DNA from: Boswellia sacra
Lineage: Eukaryota > Streptophyta > Magnoliopsida > Sapindales > Burseraceae
Assembly: GCA_013180625.2 (NCBI GenBank)
Contig: SNVD02008206.1
Location: forward strand, 248,001 to 312,000
Length of the DNA: 64,000 nucleotides
Direction of reading: 5' to 3'
Below the pieces are notes generated by a model. The model was not told the DNA's origin, did no database searches, and worked only from the letters and a program-made list of their open reading frames with translations. The position numbers were made by a program, and so were the translations under genes. This document shows, piece after piece, positions 24,996 to 34,646 of this stretch (the first letter of the stretch is position 1; the number at the start of each line of letters is the position of its first letter).

Positions 24996-26240
24996 TTAGG
25001 GAACTGAAAAACCGACTTTAAAAGTCACGGAGTACCGTATCCGCCACTTGACCGGGAAATAAAATAAAAACACACAACTAAAATAAACGCACACAAAATA
25101 AAATAAAAACAAACTAGAAATGATAGCAAAAATCAAGAATAAAAATAAAAATGAAAATATGGCATAGATGGATAAAATTTGATCAATCATTATAAAGAAA
25201 TGCAAAAAGAGGAATCTCTTCGAAAGTGATTTACCACGGTAAAAAATATGCCATTGAGGTGGTACCTTTCTTTTTCCTTTATTTGTGAGAATGAAAGAGA
25301 TTACCACTATCTGAGTTTGTTTGTCCTTAAAGCATGCATTATTGAGTGTGGATGTTTGTTCCTCCCTTTTTTCGAACCATGGCTCCCAACTCTTAATCTC
25401 CTTCACCTGTACAAAATCAAGCAATGAAAATTCTTTAGAAGCAATGGGCACTAGTTGCATACTTGGTTCAAAAGAACTAGGTAACCCGATTTCCGAAGGA
25501 GTTGAAAAATTCTCATTTTGGATATAGTCTTCCACGTTAGTTTTTGTCCTATTAGCTTCCTCATTTTCATCATGCTCGAAAAATTCATTAATATCAAAAT
25601 TTTGGTTAAATTCCTTTGCATGATGCATAAGTGAGGATTCGGTCTTTTCTTTGTTAGGTGTAAGTTGATTAACCTCTTCCTTACCCTTTAGGATTGATTC
25701 ATCATCTTTCTCATAAGGGTTAGGAATATGTTCTTGATCAACCTTACCATCATGAAGAGCACTTACCGAATCTTCGAGAAGAGCACTTACCGAATCTTCA
25801 TCTAGATGTTGGCTACTTGGATTACTCACATGTGGATTGATGAGGTTTGGCTCGAGTTGAGATGGAAACACACCTTTCTCATGAGTACTAAATGCAAATG
25901 CAAGTTTTTCAAGAGCATCATTCAAGTTTGCCATAGTTTGAGCAACTTGACTATTAAAAGCCTCTTGCTTTGCAATGAATGAATTCCATGTTTCTTCAAG
26001 ATCCTTATAAGATGCATGATCATGAGTTTTTTGAAAATTTTGACATGATTGAAAGGAAGGTTGGTTAGATTGTGCATTATTATCATTCCTCCAATCAAAA
26101 TTCAAGTGATTTTTCCATCCAAAATTTTGTGAGTAAGGATTAGGATTTGACCTTTGGAAAGTGTTTAAAACGTTGGTTTGCTCATGGAGACTTTTTCCTA
26201 AAGGTAGGCACAATTGGGCAATCATCCGTAGGATGATCAC
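24996..26240 (-). CDS. Retrotransposon gag, C-terminal part (frameshifted from 26182-27000)
   Basis: The first residues up to about HEQTNVLNTFQRSNPNPYSQ continue Athila-type gag after a one-base shift at an A-rich run near 26190. The body is acidic, low-complexity and Asn/Glu-rich, with a duplicated EDSVSALL/EDSVSALH segment. The end is a run of hydrophobic residues (FLFLFLIFAIISSLFLFYFVC), perhaps just translated T-rich spacer. The start methionine used by open-frame callers is probably not the true start; the protein is most likely a continuation of gag. Confidence 0.6.
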   Translation of the reverse strand: MIILRMIAQLCLPLGKSLHEQTNVLNTFQRSNPNPYSQNFGWKNHLNFDWRNDNNAQSNQPSFQSCQNFQKTHDHASYKDLEETWNSFIAKQEAFNSQVAQTMANLNDALEKLAFAFSTHEKGVFPSQLEPNLINPHVSNPSSQHLDEDSVSALLEDSVSALHDGKVDQEHIPNPYEKDDESILKGKEEVNQLTPNKEKTESSLMHHAKEFNQNFDINEFFEHDENEEANRTKTNVEDYIQNENFSTPSEIGLPSSFEPSMQLVPIASKEFSLLDFVQVKEIKSWEPWFEKREEQTSTLNNACFKDKQTQIVVISFILTNKGKRKVPPQWHIFYRGKSLSKRFLFLHFFIMIDQILSIYAIFSFLFLFLIFAIISSLFLFYFVCVYFSCVFLFYFPVKWRIRYSVTFKVGFSVP

Positions 26241-27000
26241 TAGAATTACAAGTTTGACAGACAGTTTCTTGCATAGACCACATTTCTAAGTCCTCGACTT
26301 TCCTAGCTAGGGATGTAAATTTAACATGTAGATCATGATTCTCCCTAAAGTTATATATGCCTCTACTAGACGTTCTTGGTACCTCATAGGTGCCAACATT
26401 GTTCCAATTTTGGGCATTTTTCGCTAGTAAGTCTAGGAAATCCATGGCTTCATCAGAGTCTTTATTTTCAAATTGTCCATTACACATTAATTCTACCATT
26501 TGCCTAGCTTGATGTGTAAGACCTTCATAGAAAATTAAAACTAGTCTCCATGTTTCCAAACCATGGTGAGGACAAGTATTAAGTAATGCTTTATACCTAT
26601 CCCAACATTGGTAAAAGGTCTCTCCCTGTTTTTGAGTGAAATTGATGATTTGCCCTTTGAGAGAATTTGTTCTATAGGGAGGAAAGAATTTTTTCAAAAA
26701 TTGTTGTTGCATTTCATCCCATGAACTAATGGATCCTGACCTAAGATTTTGTAGCCATGTTTTAGCTTTATCTTTTAAAGAAAAAGGAAAAAGCTTTAAT
26801 CTAAAGATGTTTATACTACAATTTAGGTCACAATAGATATTGCAAAAATCTTTAAATTCTCTCAAATGCAAAAATGGGTTTTCAACATCTAGGCCATGAA
26901 AGTGGGGTAAGAATTGAATGAAATCCGATTCATGGTTGAAATATTTTGCATCATGAGGGAAGACTATGCATGATTGTGCATGAGTTCTTATGTAATCCAT
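26182..27000 (-). CDS. Retrotransposon gag (capsid and zinc knuckle)
   Basis: This is a Ty3/gypsy-type gag with the retrotransposon capsid region (FHGLDVENPFLHLREF, then LFPFSLKDKAKTWLQNL, SWDEMQQQFLKKFFPPYRT, ETFYQCWDRYKALL) at about residues 34-165. Near the C-terminus is a CCHC zinc knuckle, CQTCNSSDHPTDDC (about 249-262). The frame stops soon after because of a probable single-base indel, and homology continues in the next frame (24996-26240). It builds the particle that packages element RNA. The sequence style matches the Athila lineage. Confidence 0.9.
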   Translation of the reverse strand: MDYIRTHAQSCIVFPHDAKYFNHESDFIQFLPHFHGLDVENPFLHLREFKDFCNIYCDLNCSINIFRLKLFPFSLKDKAKTWLQNLRSGSISSWDEMQQQFLKKFFPPYRTNSLKGQIINFTQKQGETFYQCWDRYKALLNTCPHHGLETWRLVLIFYEGLTHQARQMVELMCNGQFENKDSDEAMDFLDLLAKNAQNWNNVGTYEVPRTSSRGIYNFRENHDLHVKFTSLARKVEDLEMWSMQETVCQTCNSSDHPTDDCPIVPTFRKKSP

Positions 27001-27210
27001 TAATGTCCTTGGTTGGGTATGAGCATGTTTTCCAAAGAAGATGAGTGGCTACAAACAATTCTACCAACTAATGCAAAGAGAAAGAAAAGATGAGCACATG
27101 CAAGAAAAATAAAAATAGAAATGGGGAGAGAAAAGAGAAACACATACAAGAAAAATAAAAATAGAAATGAGAAAAGAGAATACTTACAATTTTGTACGCC
27201 AATTTTTACC

Positions 27211-27229
27211 TTCCCCGGCAACGGCGCCA
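27211..27229 (-). other. Primer binding site, tRNA-Asp type
   Basis: The plus-strand bases 27212-27229 (TCCCCGGCAACGGCGCCA) equal the 3' end of plant tRNA-Asp as I remember it. On the minus strand this is the complementary primer site TGGCGCCGTTGCC..., six bases inside the 5' LTR. A tRNA-Asp primer is typical of Athila-type elements. Confidence 0.85.
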
Positions 27230-27235
27230 AAAACT

Positions 27236-28618
27236 TGACACATCCGAAAAAGGATTGTCTCCCAAGTATAAGAGTGTCGAAGTAATAAATCCGGTAAGAC
27301 CGAGGTTGATCCACGAGGAAGGGGATTTTAGCGTTACAAATTATAAGTAAGCAAATATGATATGGATGCTTCAAAGGGACGACAAGATAATATCAACAAA
27401 TATAAATAAGAAACAAGTTCGTAAACAATAAAAGAGAATCACACAAGAGAAATCAACACAATAATAATGAAGGCTAAGGTTAGGGGATCCGCCCTTGATA
27501 TTTCAAATAAGGATAATTAGCCCATTTTAATTATATGAATTATATTTGTTTCATTACCAACATTTATACCACTTCTTGTAAATGGGTTCAAGCATCCAAT
27601 GTGCCAATCATCATATGTCTACAACAAATCAAAGTTCCTAACTAGATTCGTGTCGGTAAGGAAGAACCATACATCATCTAGAAAGGATCCAAGCATTTGA
27701 TGTGCCAAGGATTGTCGACAATGGATCAAGACCTCCACTTTATGAGTGGTGTCAAGATTGATTAAGAAAATAAATATAAATCATATAAAATAAACAACAC
27801 AATATTATAACAATTAAGCACATATCAAAGGGTTAGAGAATCCTTACTCTCATATCAAGGGTTTCACCCTTTCACCTTAGCAAGAGAGAAATTAGAAGAA
27901 CATTATAATAGAAAGAAAATAAAATGCAAGAAAAAGGAAATTCATTAATAACAGAAACACACAAAACACAATACAAGATCCTAGCCAAAGCCAAAATGTT
28001 CCAGCCAAGGCCAAGATGCCATAATGGGTCACAAGGCACCTCTATTTATAGATACATCCAGGGGCAAACTTGTCAAATTACAAGGGCATAATTGTCAAAT
28101 ATTAGTTGTAAATATCTTTGACAATTTGGATCATTAGGAACCGACTTTGACCATCAATTTTGACATCGAAATGTTGTGAATTTTAATCACATGTCTTCAT
28201 GAAAGTTGTAGATATTTCTCTCAGCTTTCTAGAACATATTGATTTGCAAATTTGGATACGTATTTTGAGAGATACGGTCTAAATACTGAGGCCTGGTCAG
28301 ACTGGGCCGAGACTGTAGATGGGTTCATTTCAAGCCCAATTTTGGTCTACTAAAAGCCCGAATTTGATGATGCTTGTGAAATACAATCTTGTAGACAATT
28401 GAATCAGCTTTCCAAAACATTAAGAATTGCACCATTCTGATCTATAAATAGAGAGTTATACCCATTTTACCGAACCTGTAACAAAACCAAAATTAAGAGG
28501 AATTAATTCCAAAGATGCAAATGCTACAAATATGCTTAAGTTGAGGAATTTAATGACACTATTAATGCAATATGATGAACTAAAATCTTATTAAACATGC
28601 ATATTTAAGTGTTCATCA
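27236..28618 (-). repeat. 5' LTR of the LOG-carrying retrotransposon
   Basis: This is the 1383-bp partner of 20688-22070. On the minus strand it is the upstream LTR and would hold the element promoter driving gag and, possibly, LOG. Confidence 0.96.
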
Positions 28619-28856
28619 AGGCCTGGTTGGTCGATTTGCTCCTATTGGGGTGCATCTTGCAATGCTCCTAATAATGGCAGGTGGAACTCTAAGTGCAACT
28701 GGGAGCTTCAGAGGGTCAGTTACAGTGCCACGGGGGCTTAATTTTGTTATGGGTGATGTTTTAGGCCCATCGGGGTTTCTATCTACTCCGACTGATGCAT
28801 TCAACACTGAGGTTCATGTCAACAGATTCTACATGGACTATTATGACAGTGGAGAA
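28619..28856 (+). pseudogene. Captured CCS1 (chloroplast cytochrome c biogenesis, ResB-like) exon, right part
   Basis: It continues the exon begun at 20648 and reads LVGRFAPIGVHLAMLLIMAGG, then LSATGSFRGSVTVPRGLNFVMGDVLGP, STPTDAFNTEVHVNRFYMDYYDSGE, ending at a good donor (GAA|GTAAGT). CCS1 is a thylakoid membrane protein for heme attachment to c-type cytochromes. The frame is open across the exon if the LTR element and one AGGCC are removed. Only this one exon of the gene is recognised. Confidence 0.9.
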
Positions 28857-29346
28857 GTAAGTGTAACTTTGTTTTGTAAAAAATTATATATATATGGAGG
28901 GAGATAACCTTATGGTAGGATTTGTAGTTGTTTTGTATCAAAGACTTCACTATATCAAAAACTTTAAAAAGATTTGCATTTAACTTCCATTTTCTTTTTG
29001 AAATTTACTTGAATCTTCAAAATTTCTTTTGGTTAATGTTGCATCTTCCTCATAAATATATTAATTTCTGCAACTTTGAATTTGTGTGAACTAGCATTGG
29101 GTAGATCTCCTAAGTCTTCTTCTATACTTGGTTTACGTTAAATTATCTCCATCATCGATACATCGTTCTTCAAATTTTATAGCTAACATTCCTAAGGAGT
29201 TCTATTTATTCTTTTCGTTGTAAACATTTGCTTTATTTTTAAGATATTGTGACAGAGCATCATTTAACATAGGTTTTTCTTTATTTTTATGTTATTTGGT
29301 TCTCTTTTTGTAGGATTCTTTTTTAATTAATTAGTGATTTGATCAG
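28857..29346 (+). other. Intron-like spacer between the CCS1 and PAE pieces
   Basis: The spacer is T-rich, with no coding potential seen. It begins with a functional-looking donor and ends with the acceptor GATCAG at 29346, so one intron would join two unrelated genes. Confidence 0.4.
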
Positions 29347-29650
29347 AAAACTAACCTTCACTTCAGAGGAGCAAGGGTTTTTCGTGCTGTCATTGATGAT
29401 CTATTGGCTAAAGGGATGAAAAATGCTGCAAATGTATGAACAAATTATCATTTTTCTTTTTCTTTTCTTTTTTCAAATATTTTTTTAATGGCATTGTAGA
29501 TAACTTATCAGAACTGATAACAGGCTGTTCTTTCCGGCTGTTCAGCTGGGGGATTGACTTCAATCTTGCATTGTGATAACTTCCGAGCTCTCTTGCCTGC
29601 GACTGCTAAAGTAAAAATGCTTTGCTGATGCTGGTTATTTTGTCTACGTG
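29347..29650 (+). pseudogene. Captured pectin acetylesterase fragment in E1
   Basis: Exon 29347-29433 reads [27 protein letters not shown]. Exon 29524 onward reads [25 protein letters not shown], holding the GCSAGG nucleophile motif of plant CE13 pectin acetylesterases (cell-wall enzymes). An extra A in the run at about 29612-29617 shifts the frame just before the residues DAGYF. The rest of the gene is absent. Confidence 0.88.
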
Positions 29651-29952
29651 TATGCTCATTATAAGCCTTCTACCTGACCTTACATCCACAAAGTGTTTCT
29701 TCAGTTGTTGTTGTTTTCTGTAATTTAATAGCATAGCTTTATTATAATTTTTTTTAAATGAATTTTTTCTGTTGTTTAGTCACCTACTAAATTTCTTTTT
29801 TTTTTTTTTTGGAGAAATAAGATGCCTGAAGATGCTCCTCAAACTAGAAACACAGTTCAACTTTCTACAGGTCCCTACTGCCTATGCAATTGTTGCTTAC
29901 ATTTTTTAAAGTAGAATGATATCTGACTTTGCAGCAACATAATTATATTCAG

Positions 29953-31779
29953 GAAATATGGGATGTGGGTTGCTAGAAATCCAACTCTCATGTTGAGTGT
30001 GTCTCTGGCTATAGTTCTTCTACTTTGTTTAGGTCTAATCCGTTTCAAGGTGGAAACACGGCCTAAAAAGGTATTATTTTACACTAATAGCTTTATATGT
30101 CGTATATGATAGTATGCCACTTTTTGCTTGTCATTGTCTTATTTGGGATCCCTATTTGATATTTCACTATTGTCAATTGTGCTTCAGTATGCTGCTGTTA
30201 TTTTAGTTTACACATGATTCTGCCTCTTGATCAGTAAACTTTTGGCATGTTATGCCGGAGATACTTTTTGATACTCTGTAGGACTGAGCATAAAGATGAA
30301 CTTGGTTACAATCATTTTAGTTTAAGTATGCTTGAAGTAACTGTGTCATTGTAGCATAAAAATGTAGTTTGTGGAACTTATGCAATAGGGCAGTTTCAGG
30401 TGTTGTGATAATAATGCCATGTTGTTTGTTGGCTGGTCTATGGCAAGTTCTGTGGCCATACAAGTGCAAACATCTGAATTTTGTCATTGCTCTATGGCTT
30501 CTCTGGCAACACTCCACATGATATTGGTTTTCATTGTGGCAATCAGTTGGAACATTTGCACTAAGGTCCACCAATTGATGCCACTTTGGGTGATGATTTT
30601 CTTATTACAAATTGAATTATATTTGATAAAGAAAGAAGTGGAAAACTTGAATGAATTATAAAATATTTAAATAGACACTAATATGCATTGCACACATATT
30701 ATGATTTGGGGAAAACATTTGGAAATGGCTGAAAAGCTTTGATGAACTGATCGAAATGAGTAAATAAGAAATTATCTGCATTTTGGGAATTTGACCAAAA
30801 AAGAAATACATGGAGTGATATTTTTATAAAGGATCTTAGTTTCTTAGAAGTCATTAAGGAATCTTATGTGCTAAGTTCTGACTGTCAGATGTAATATACT
30901 GTCAATTATTTAACTCTTTTACTTTTCTTTCTTTTTGCCTAAATGTTTGTCAACTTTGACATGGGTATTGTTTCAGCTATGGGTGGGCCCTGGGAGTAAA
31001 GCTGCAGAGGAGAAACAATTTTTTGACAGCCATCTAGCCCCTTTTTACAGAATTGATCAGGTTCTACAGCATTGCACTTATTATTATTATTTTTCTTAAT
31101 ATTTCTTTTGTTGCCTTATCTAGTTTCTTGCTCTACCCATATTTTTGGTTAGAAAATGGGGCAATTTATTAAGGATAGCGGGTAAACTTGGATTATATGG
31201 AGTTGTTAAGGTTCTAGTGTTTGACATAGTACTATTTACATGGTTTGGTGAGCTTTGCTTTTTGGAATATGCATTTTGTGCTTAAACCAGTATCTAGATG
31301 TATAACTTTCTTCTTTGTCATAATATACTGGCAGAACTCCACACAGTTGAAACTGATACAAAGCTTTTATCATAGCATGATTCAGGAATTGTTTTAGTTG
31401 TCAAAAAAGCTAATGGTATCTATATTTCCAGCTTATATTGGCAACAGTTGCAGATACTACACACGGGCAGTTACCTAGTATTGTGACCGAGAATAATATT
31501 AAGTTACTTTTCGAAATTCAGAAGAAGGTATTATCAAAATTAACTGCCTCAAGTTGGATTAATGTGTGAGACACTATGCATTCTTAGCATTTTAAATTGA
31601 AATTGGTAGAACTTTTGCATTTTTTTCCCCCTTAACAAATGTGATTAAATTTATGCAATTTGTATTAATCTTAACAGATTGATGGACTTCGTGCAAATTA
31701 TTCTGGTTCTATGATATCTCTGACTGACATTTGCATGAAGCCACTAGGCCAGGATTGTGCCACGCAAAGTGTTCTGCAG
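29953..31779 (+). pseudogene. Captured NPC1-like sterol transporter fragment in E1
   Basis: Four exons of a Niemann-Pick C1-type membrane protein are recognised: 29953-30070 (YGMWVARNPTLMLSVSLAIV, a membrane segment, then FKVETRPKK), 30977-31060 (LWVGPGSKAAEEKQFFDSHL), 31432-31527 (LILATVADTTHGQLPSIVTE) and 31678-31779 (IDGLRANYSGSMISLTDICM). Splice sites are intact. This corresponds to one internal stretch around a transmembrane helix and the following lumenal region. The open sequence at 29820-29900 just upstream was not assigned. Confidence 0.88.
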
Positions 31780-32257
31780 GTAAAAGTATTAAAAGTTTAT
31801 TTTTATAATGAAATTAGTGCAGTGAATAGTCATTATAGTTAGACTTGCTGTTAGAGTCAGATATGATGGTACTGATTATTCTTCTGTTATGGGAGGATTG
31901 ACAAAAAATTGTGCAAAATCGATAAAGATCTTTCCAATGAGGTTTTTCCTAGGTAAACTAGAAAGTTTATATGATTTGCTGCATTGTGAGCCTTTTTTTG
32001 CTCAACAGTTTCAATTTTAGATGCTTTGGTTACTAGCGGTATACTGGTTTATGCAATTTTATAATCTCTGATTGGTGAAAAACTTGTTGTTGAGATGTCT
32101 TTTTACAATGTGTCCATAATTTAGTTCATATTTCTAGCATAAAGTGATTTGGTTGCGGTGTATGCTGGTTGCCTATAGATATTTGAGCTACACCTCATGT
32201 GGACCATTTATAATTAAAGTTGAAGTATTTCTTTCAAAATATTTTCTTGAATCTTGT

Positions 32258-32910
32258 CAAGCACACTTGCTTGATGGGCGGGCTAATGTTGGGGCAAGTG
32301 TTGATTCTGCCAGACAGAACTTGGCTGCTACATTTGTGAATGCATTTGTAAATGCAGGTTTTGGTCAGGTATGATGTTTGAAATTTATTAGTGCAAAATA
32401 GTGTATGGGCTTGCATTTTATTGATATCAGTTTCTATTTTATGTTGCAGGATAAGTTAATGACAGTTCCATCAGATGCTTCAAGTGGTAGCTCTTCAGGA
32501 AACTGGCTTTTTAAAAATAAAGAACACGGGAAGATGAGTGCTGCAGCTAGTTTGGTATGAAGAAATTTTCATACTCTTCTTATTTGTTATTTTATCAATT
32601 TCTGTATAAGATTCTGATCGATATTTCTTGTAATAGGGCATGATTTTACAATGGGATGTTGATTCTGGGCTTGCCCAAATTGATAAGTATTTCCACAGTA
32701 GTGACAATCATGTAATTGCCGGAGCACTACTAGGAGTTGGCATTGTCAATTGTGGTATTAAGAATGATTGTGATCCTGTGAGTAAATTCTTTTCTCTTTT
32801 TTCATTTTAATTTTCTTTGATTTGCTACTTGGAACATTGTGTGTGACTTTAATTGTTTCTCTTGCTCAATTGCTTTTCTAAGGCATTGGCACTTCTAAGC
32901 GGTTATGTCA
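32258..32910 (+). pseudogene. Captured 26S proteasome subunit RPN1 (PSMD2) fragment in E1
   Basis: Exons 32258-32368 ([20 protein letters not shown]), 32450-32554 (DKLMTVPSDASSGSSSGNWLF), 32637-32777 (GMILQWDVDSGLAQIDKYF, then GVGIVNCGIKNDCDP) and 32883-32910 (ALALLSGYV) match the plant non-ATPase base subunit RPN1, the part around its PC repeats. After SGYV the sequence leaves the RPN1 homology, marking the capture boundary. The frame is open within the piece. Confidence 0.9.
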
Positions 32911-32974
32911 ATTTAACAAATCTCAATTTAATGAACGTAAATGGGATCTCATTTTATCTTTTCCCCCCTTGCAG

Positions 32975-33524
32975 TATCACTCTCAGTTTTATATGATCGT
33001 GAAGTGGTTTTCAAGCACGAGTTTGAAACTGAAAAAAGGGAGCTGAGAGTTGTATCAGGGGTTTGTATGCTTTGCTGTTGTTTTTCGTTGTTTGAACTAT
33101 TTGCATGTTATGCCATTTAATTGGTGGTTATAATATACTTATGCAAATAGAAAGCCTGTTGATAAATAAATCCAATTTGCAATAATTCCTTGTCAAAACT
33201 TTCTATTTAACCTTGGTTAGTTTGTCTAGTTCAAAAATTCTTATACCGCAACATATCTTGACTCTCACTTTTCTCCATTAGTGGTAGTCAACATCACTGC
33301 CTCTCTAAGTTGTTGCTTGCCAAATGTGTATTATTGTATTTGGAAATTGATACCAGAGCTGTTCATGTATTGAACTATTTCTTTTTTTTTTTTGGTTTTT
33401 TTAAGGAAATTAGTGATGGTATATGTAAATATGGCTTACTCATTGGGAAGTATGAGGAGCAATTGAAGTATCTCAATGATCGGAAGGAAGAAATTGAGCA
33501 AGTCTTATCTGGGTTACAAGGTTT
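32975..33524 (+). pseudogene. Unidentified captured fragment with coiled-coil segment in E1
   Basis: Two exon-like stretches with splice sites are seen: about 32975-33060 (SVLYDREVVFKHEFETEKREL) and about 33406-33521 (EISDGICKYGLLIGKYEEQL, then a charged KYLNDRKEEIEQVLSGLQ coiled-coil-like helix). The second resembles what I recall of the GMI1/DMS3 SMC-hinge-like proteins, but I am not sure. It is in the same sense as the other E1 pieces. Confidence 0.4.
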
Positions 33525-33559
33525 TAGCCTAGACACTTTTTTTTTTGTTCTAGTTAATT

Positions 33560-33716
33560 AAATTTATGAAATTGATGTCTATCAACTGTAAACAAATAGA
33601 ATCGAGTTTAATAATAGTGTTTTAACCATTCAACTAATTTTATTTGTATTATGTTTTCAAGAAAGAATATATAATATAAATAATTTTTTTGAAAAATATT
33701 TATAAAATATTTATAA

Positions 33717-33752
<36 letters not shown>

Positions 33753-34643
33753 TCATACTTGACGGTTCAAATATGGGCCAAACGAATATGTAATATTCAA
33801 TACCATTTCCAAAAACTTGACAATAATAAACCGTCAAATATGGGCTAAACGAATATGTGATATTTGACAGTATCATTTAATAAACAGTCAAATATGAGTT
33901 AAAAATTCTGTAATATTTGACATTAACAAACAGTCAAATATGAGTTCTGCACCAAAAACGGACAAACAGTCAAATATTTGATTGTCAAATTAACCACAAA
34001 TATTTGTCTGCCAAAAAAGAGTCAAATATAAGCAAAAAAAATTTTATCATACTTGACAGTATCCAAACGGTCAAGTATTAAGAATTTTATTTACAAACAA
34101 TATTTGTCTATCTGAAAAGAGTCAAATATTACTATGCTAACATACTTGACGGTTAAAAACAATCAAATATGTAAAAATTTTGTCATACTTGACAGTATCC
34201 AAACGGTCAAGTATTAAGAATTTTATTTACAACAATATTTGTCTGTCGAAAAAGAGTCAAATATTACTATGCTGACATACTTGACGATTAAAAACAATCA
34301 AATATGTAAAAATTTTGACCGTTACGTTCAGAATATTTGACCGTTACTGTCAAATATTATTAACAATAATTTAAAAATTTTGACCGTTACTTTTGGCATA
34401 TTTGACGGTTTATGTCAAATATTTATTCCGCAAACCGTCAACTAATGCTAAAAATTGAATTTCAAAGGTATAAAACTTGACTATTTCGTAAGAGTCAAAT
34501 ATGTTATAGTTAATATTTGACTGTTTGACCAACGGTCAACTATAATCATATTTGACGGTGACATATATGACACGCAATAACCGTCAAATATTATCATATT
34601 TGACGGCTAAAAACAATCAAATATTAACTTTTTTCTTGTAGTG
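33560..34643. repeat. Right subterminal repeat region of E1
   Basis: This holds dozens of short direct and inverted copies of a TTTGACnGT / ACnGTCAAATA motif and an AT microsatellite at about 33717-33751. Two longer blocks repeat about 130 bp apart: CATACTTGACAGTATCCAAACGG at about 34050 and about 34183. This is the usual binding-site array of CACTA ends. The last 150 bp closely match the end of E4 (61290-61441). Confidence 0.9.
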
Positions 34644-34646
34644 AGT

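Larger units (their letters stand above)
20688..28618 (-). mobile_element. Athila-like LTR retrotransposon carrying a LOG gene in place of pol
   Basis: Two 1383-bp direct LTRs (20688-22070 and 27236-28618) begin TGATGAACAC and end GGATGTGTCA on the minus strand. They are flanked by the perfect 5-bp target duplication AGGCC (20683-20687, 28619-28623). On the minus strand the order is 5' LTR, tRNA-Asp-type primer site, gag (27000 to about 24996, one frameshift), an unidentified ORF pair (24942-24395), LOG (24079-23429), an untranslated region, a G-rich polypurine tract and the 3' LTR. No protease, reverse transcriptase, RNase H or integrase was recognised, so it is non-autonomous. By eye the LTRs differ at some tens of positions (a few percent), indicating insertion on the order of one to a few million years ago at usual plant rates. 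Confidence 0.95.
12691..34643. mobile_element. CACTA (En/Spm) transposon E1 carrying pieces of at least six host genes
   Basis: The left end is CACTACAAGAAATTTT at 12691; the right end is TTTTTTCTTGTAGTG, ending at 34643. The 3-bp target duplication AGT is at 12688-12690 and 34644-34646. Removing the element and one AGT rejoins the receptor-kinase reading frame (SNITT|VIVLKF). Both ends are dense in TTTGAC-type subterminal repeats. The inside holds captured, intron-containing pieces of XPO7, NRAP, CCS1, PAE, NPC1 and RPN1, plus an unidentified coiled-coil fragment, all on +. Within the CCS1 exon sits a later 7.9-kb LTR retrotransposon; without it E1 would be about 14.0 kb. No transposase (TnpD/TnpA) was recognised, so E1 must depend on a helper element. 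Confidence 0.93.

Noticed and set aside
27212..27229. A tRNA-Asp gene
   Set aside because: Only 18 bases match the tRNA 3' end, and they sit just inside an LTR. It is the primer binding site.
20688..28618. An endogenous pararetrovirus insertion
   Set aside because: LTRs, a target duplication and a gypsy-type gag are present, and no reverse transcriptase or movement-protein sequence is seen. It is an LTR retrotransposon.
14014..32910. A functional cluster of exportin-7, NRAP, CCS1, PAE, NPC1 and RPN1 genes
   Set aside because: Each is only an internal fragment with missing ends and some stops, and all lie between one pair of CACTA termini. They are captured cargo, not resident genes.
33750..34640. 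CRISPR-like or regulatory repeat array of evenly recurring short motifs
   Set aside because: Repeats are irregularly spaced, occur in both orientations and sit at CACTA ends in a plant genome. They are transposon subterminal repeats.
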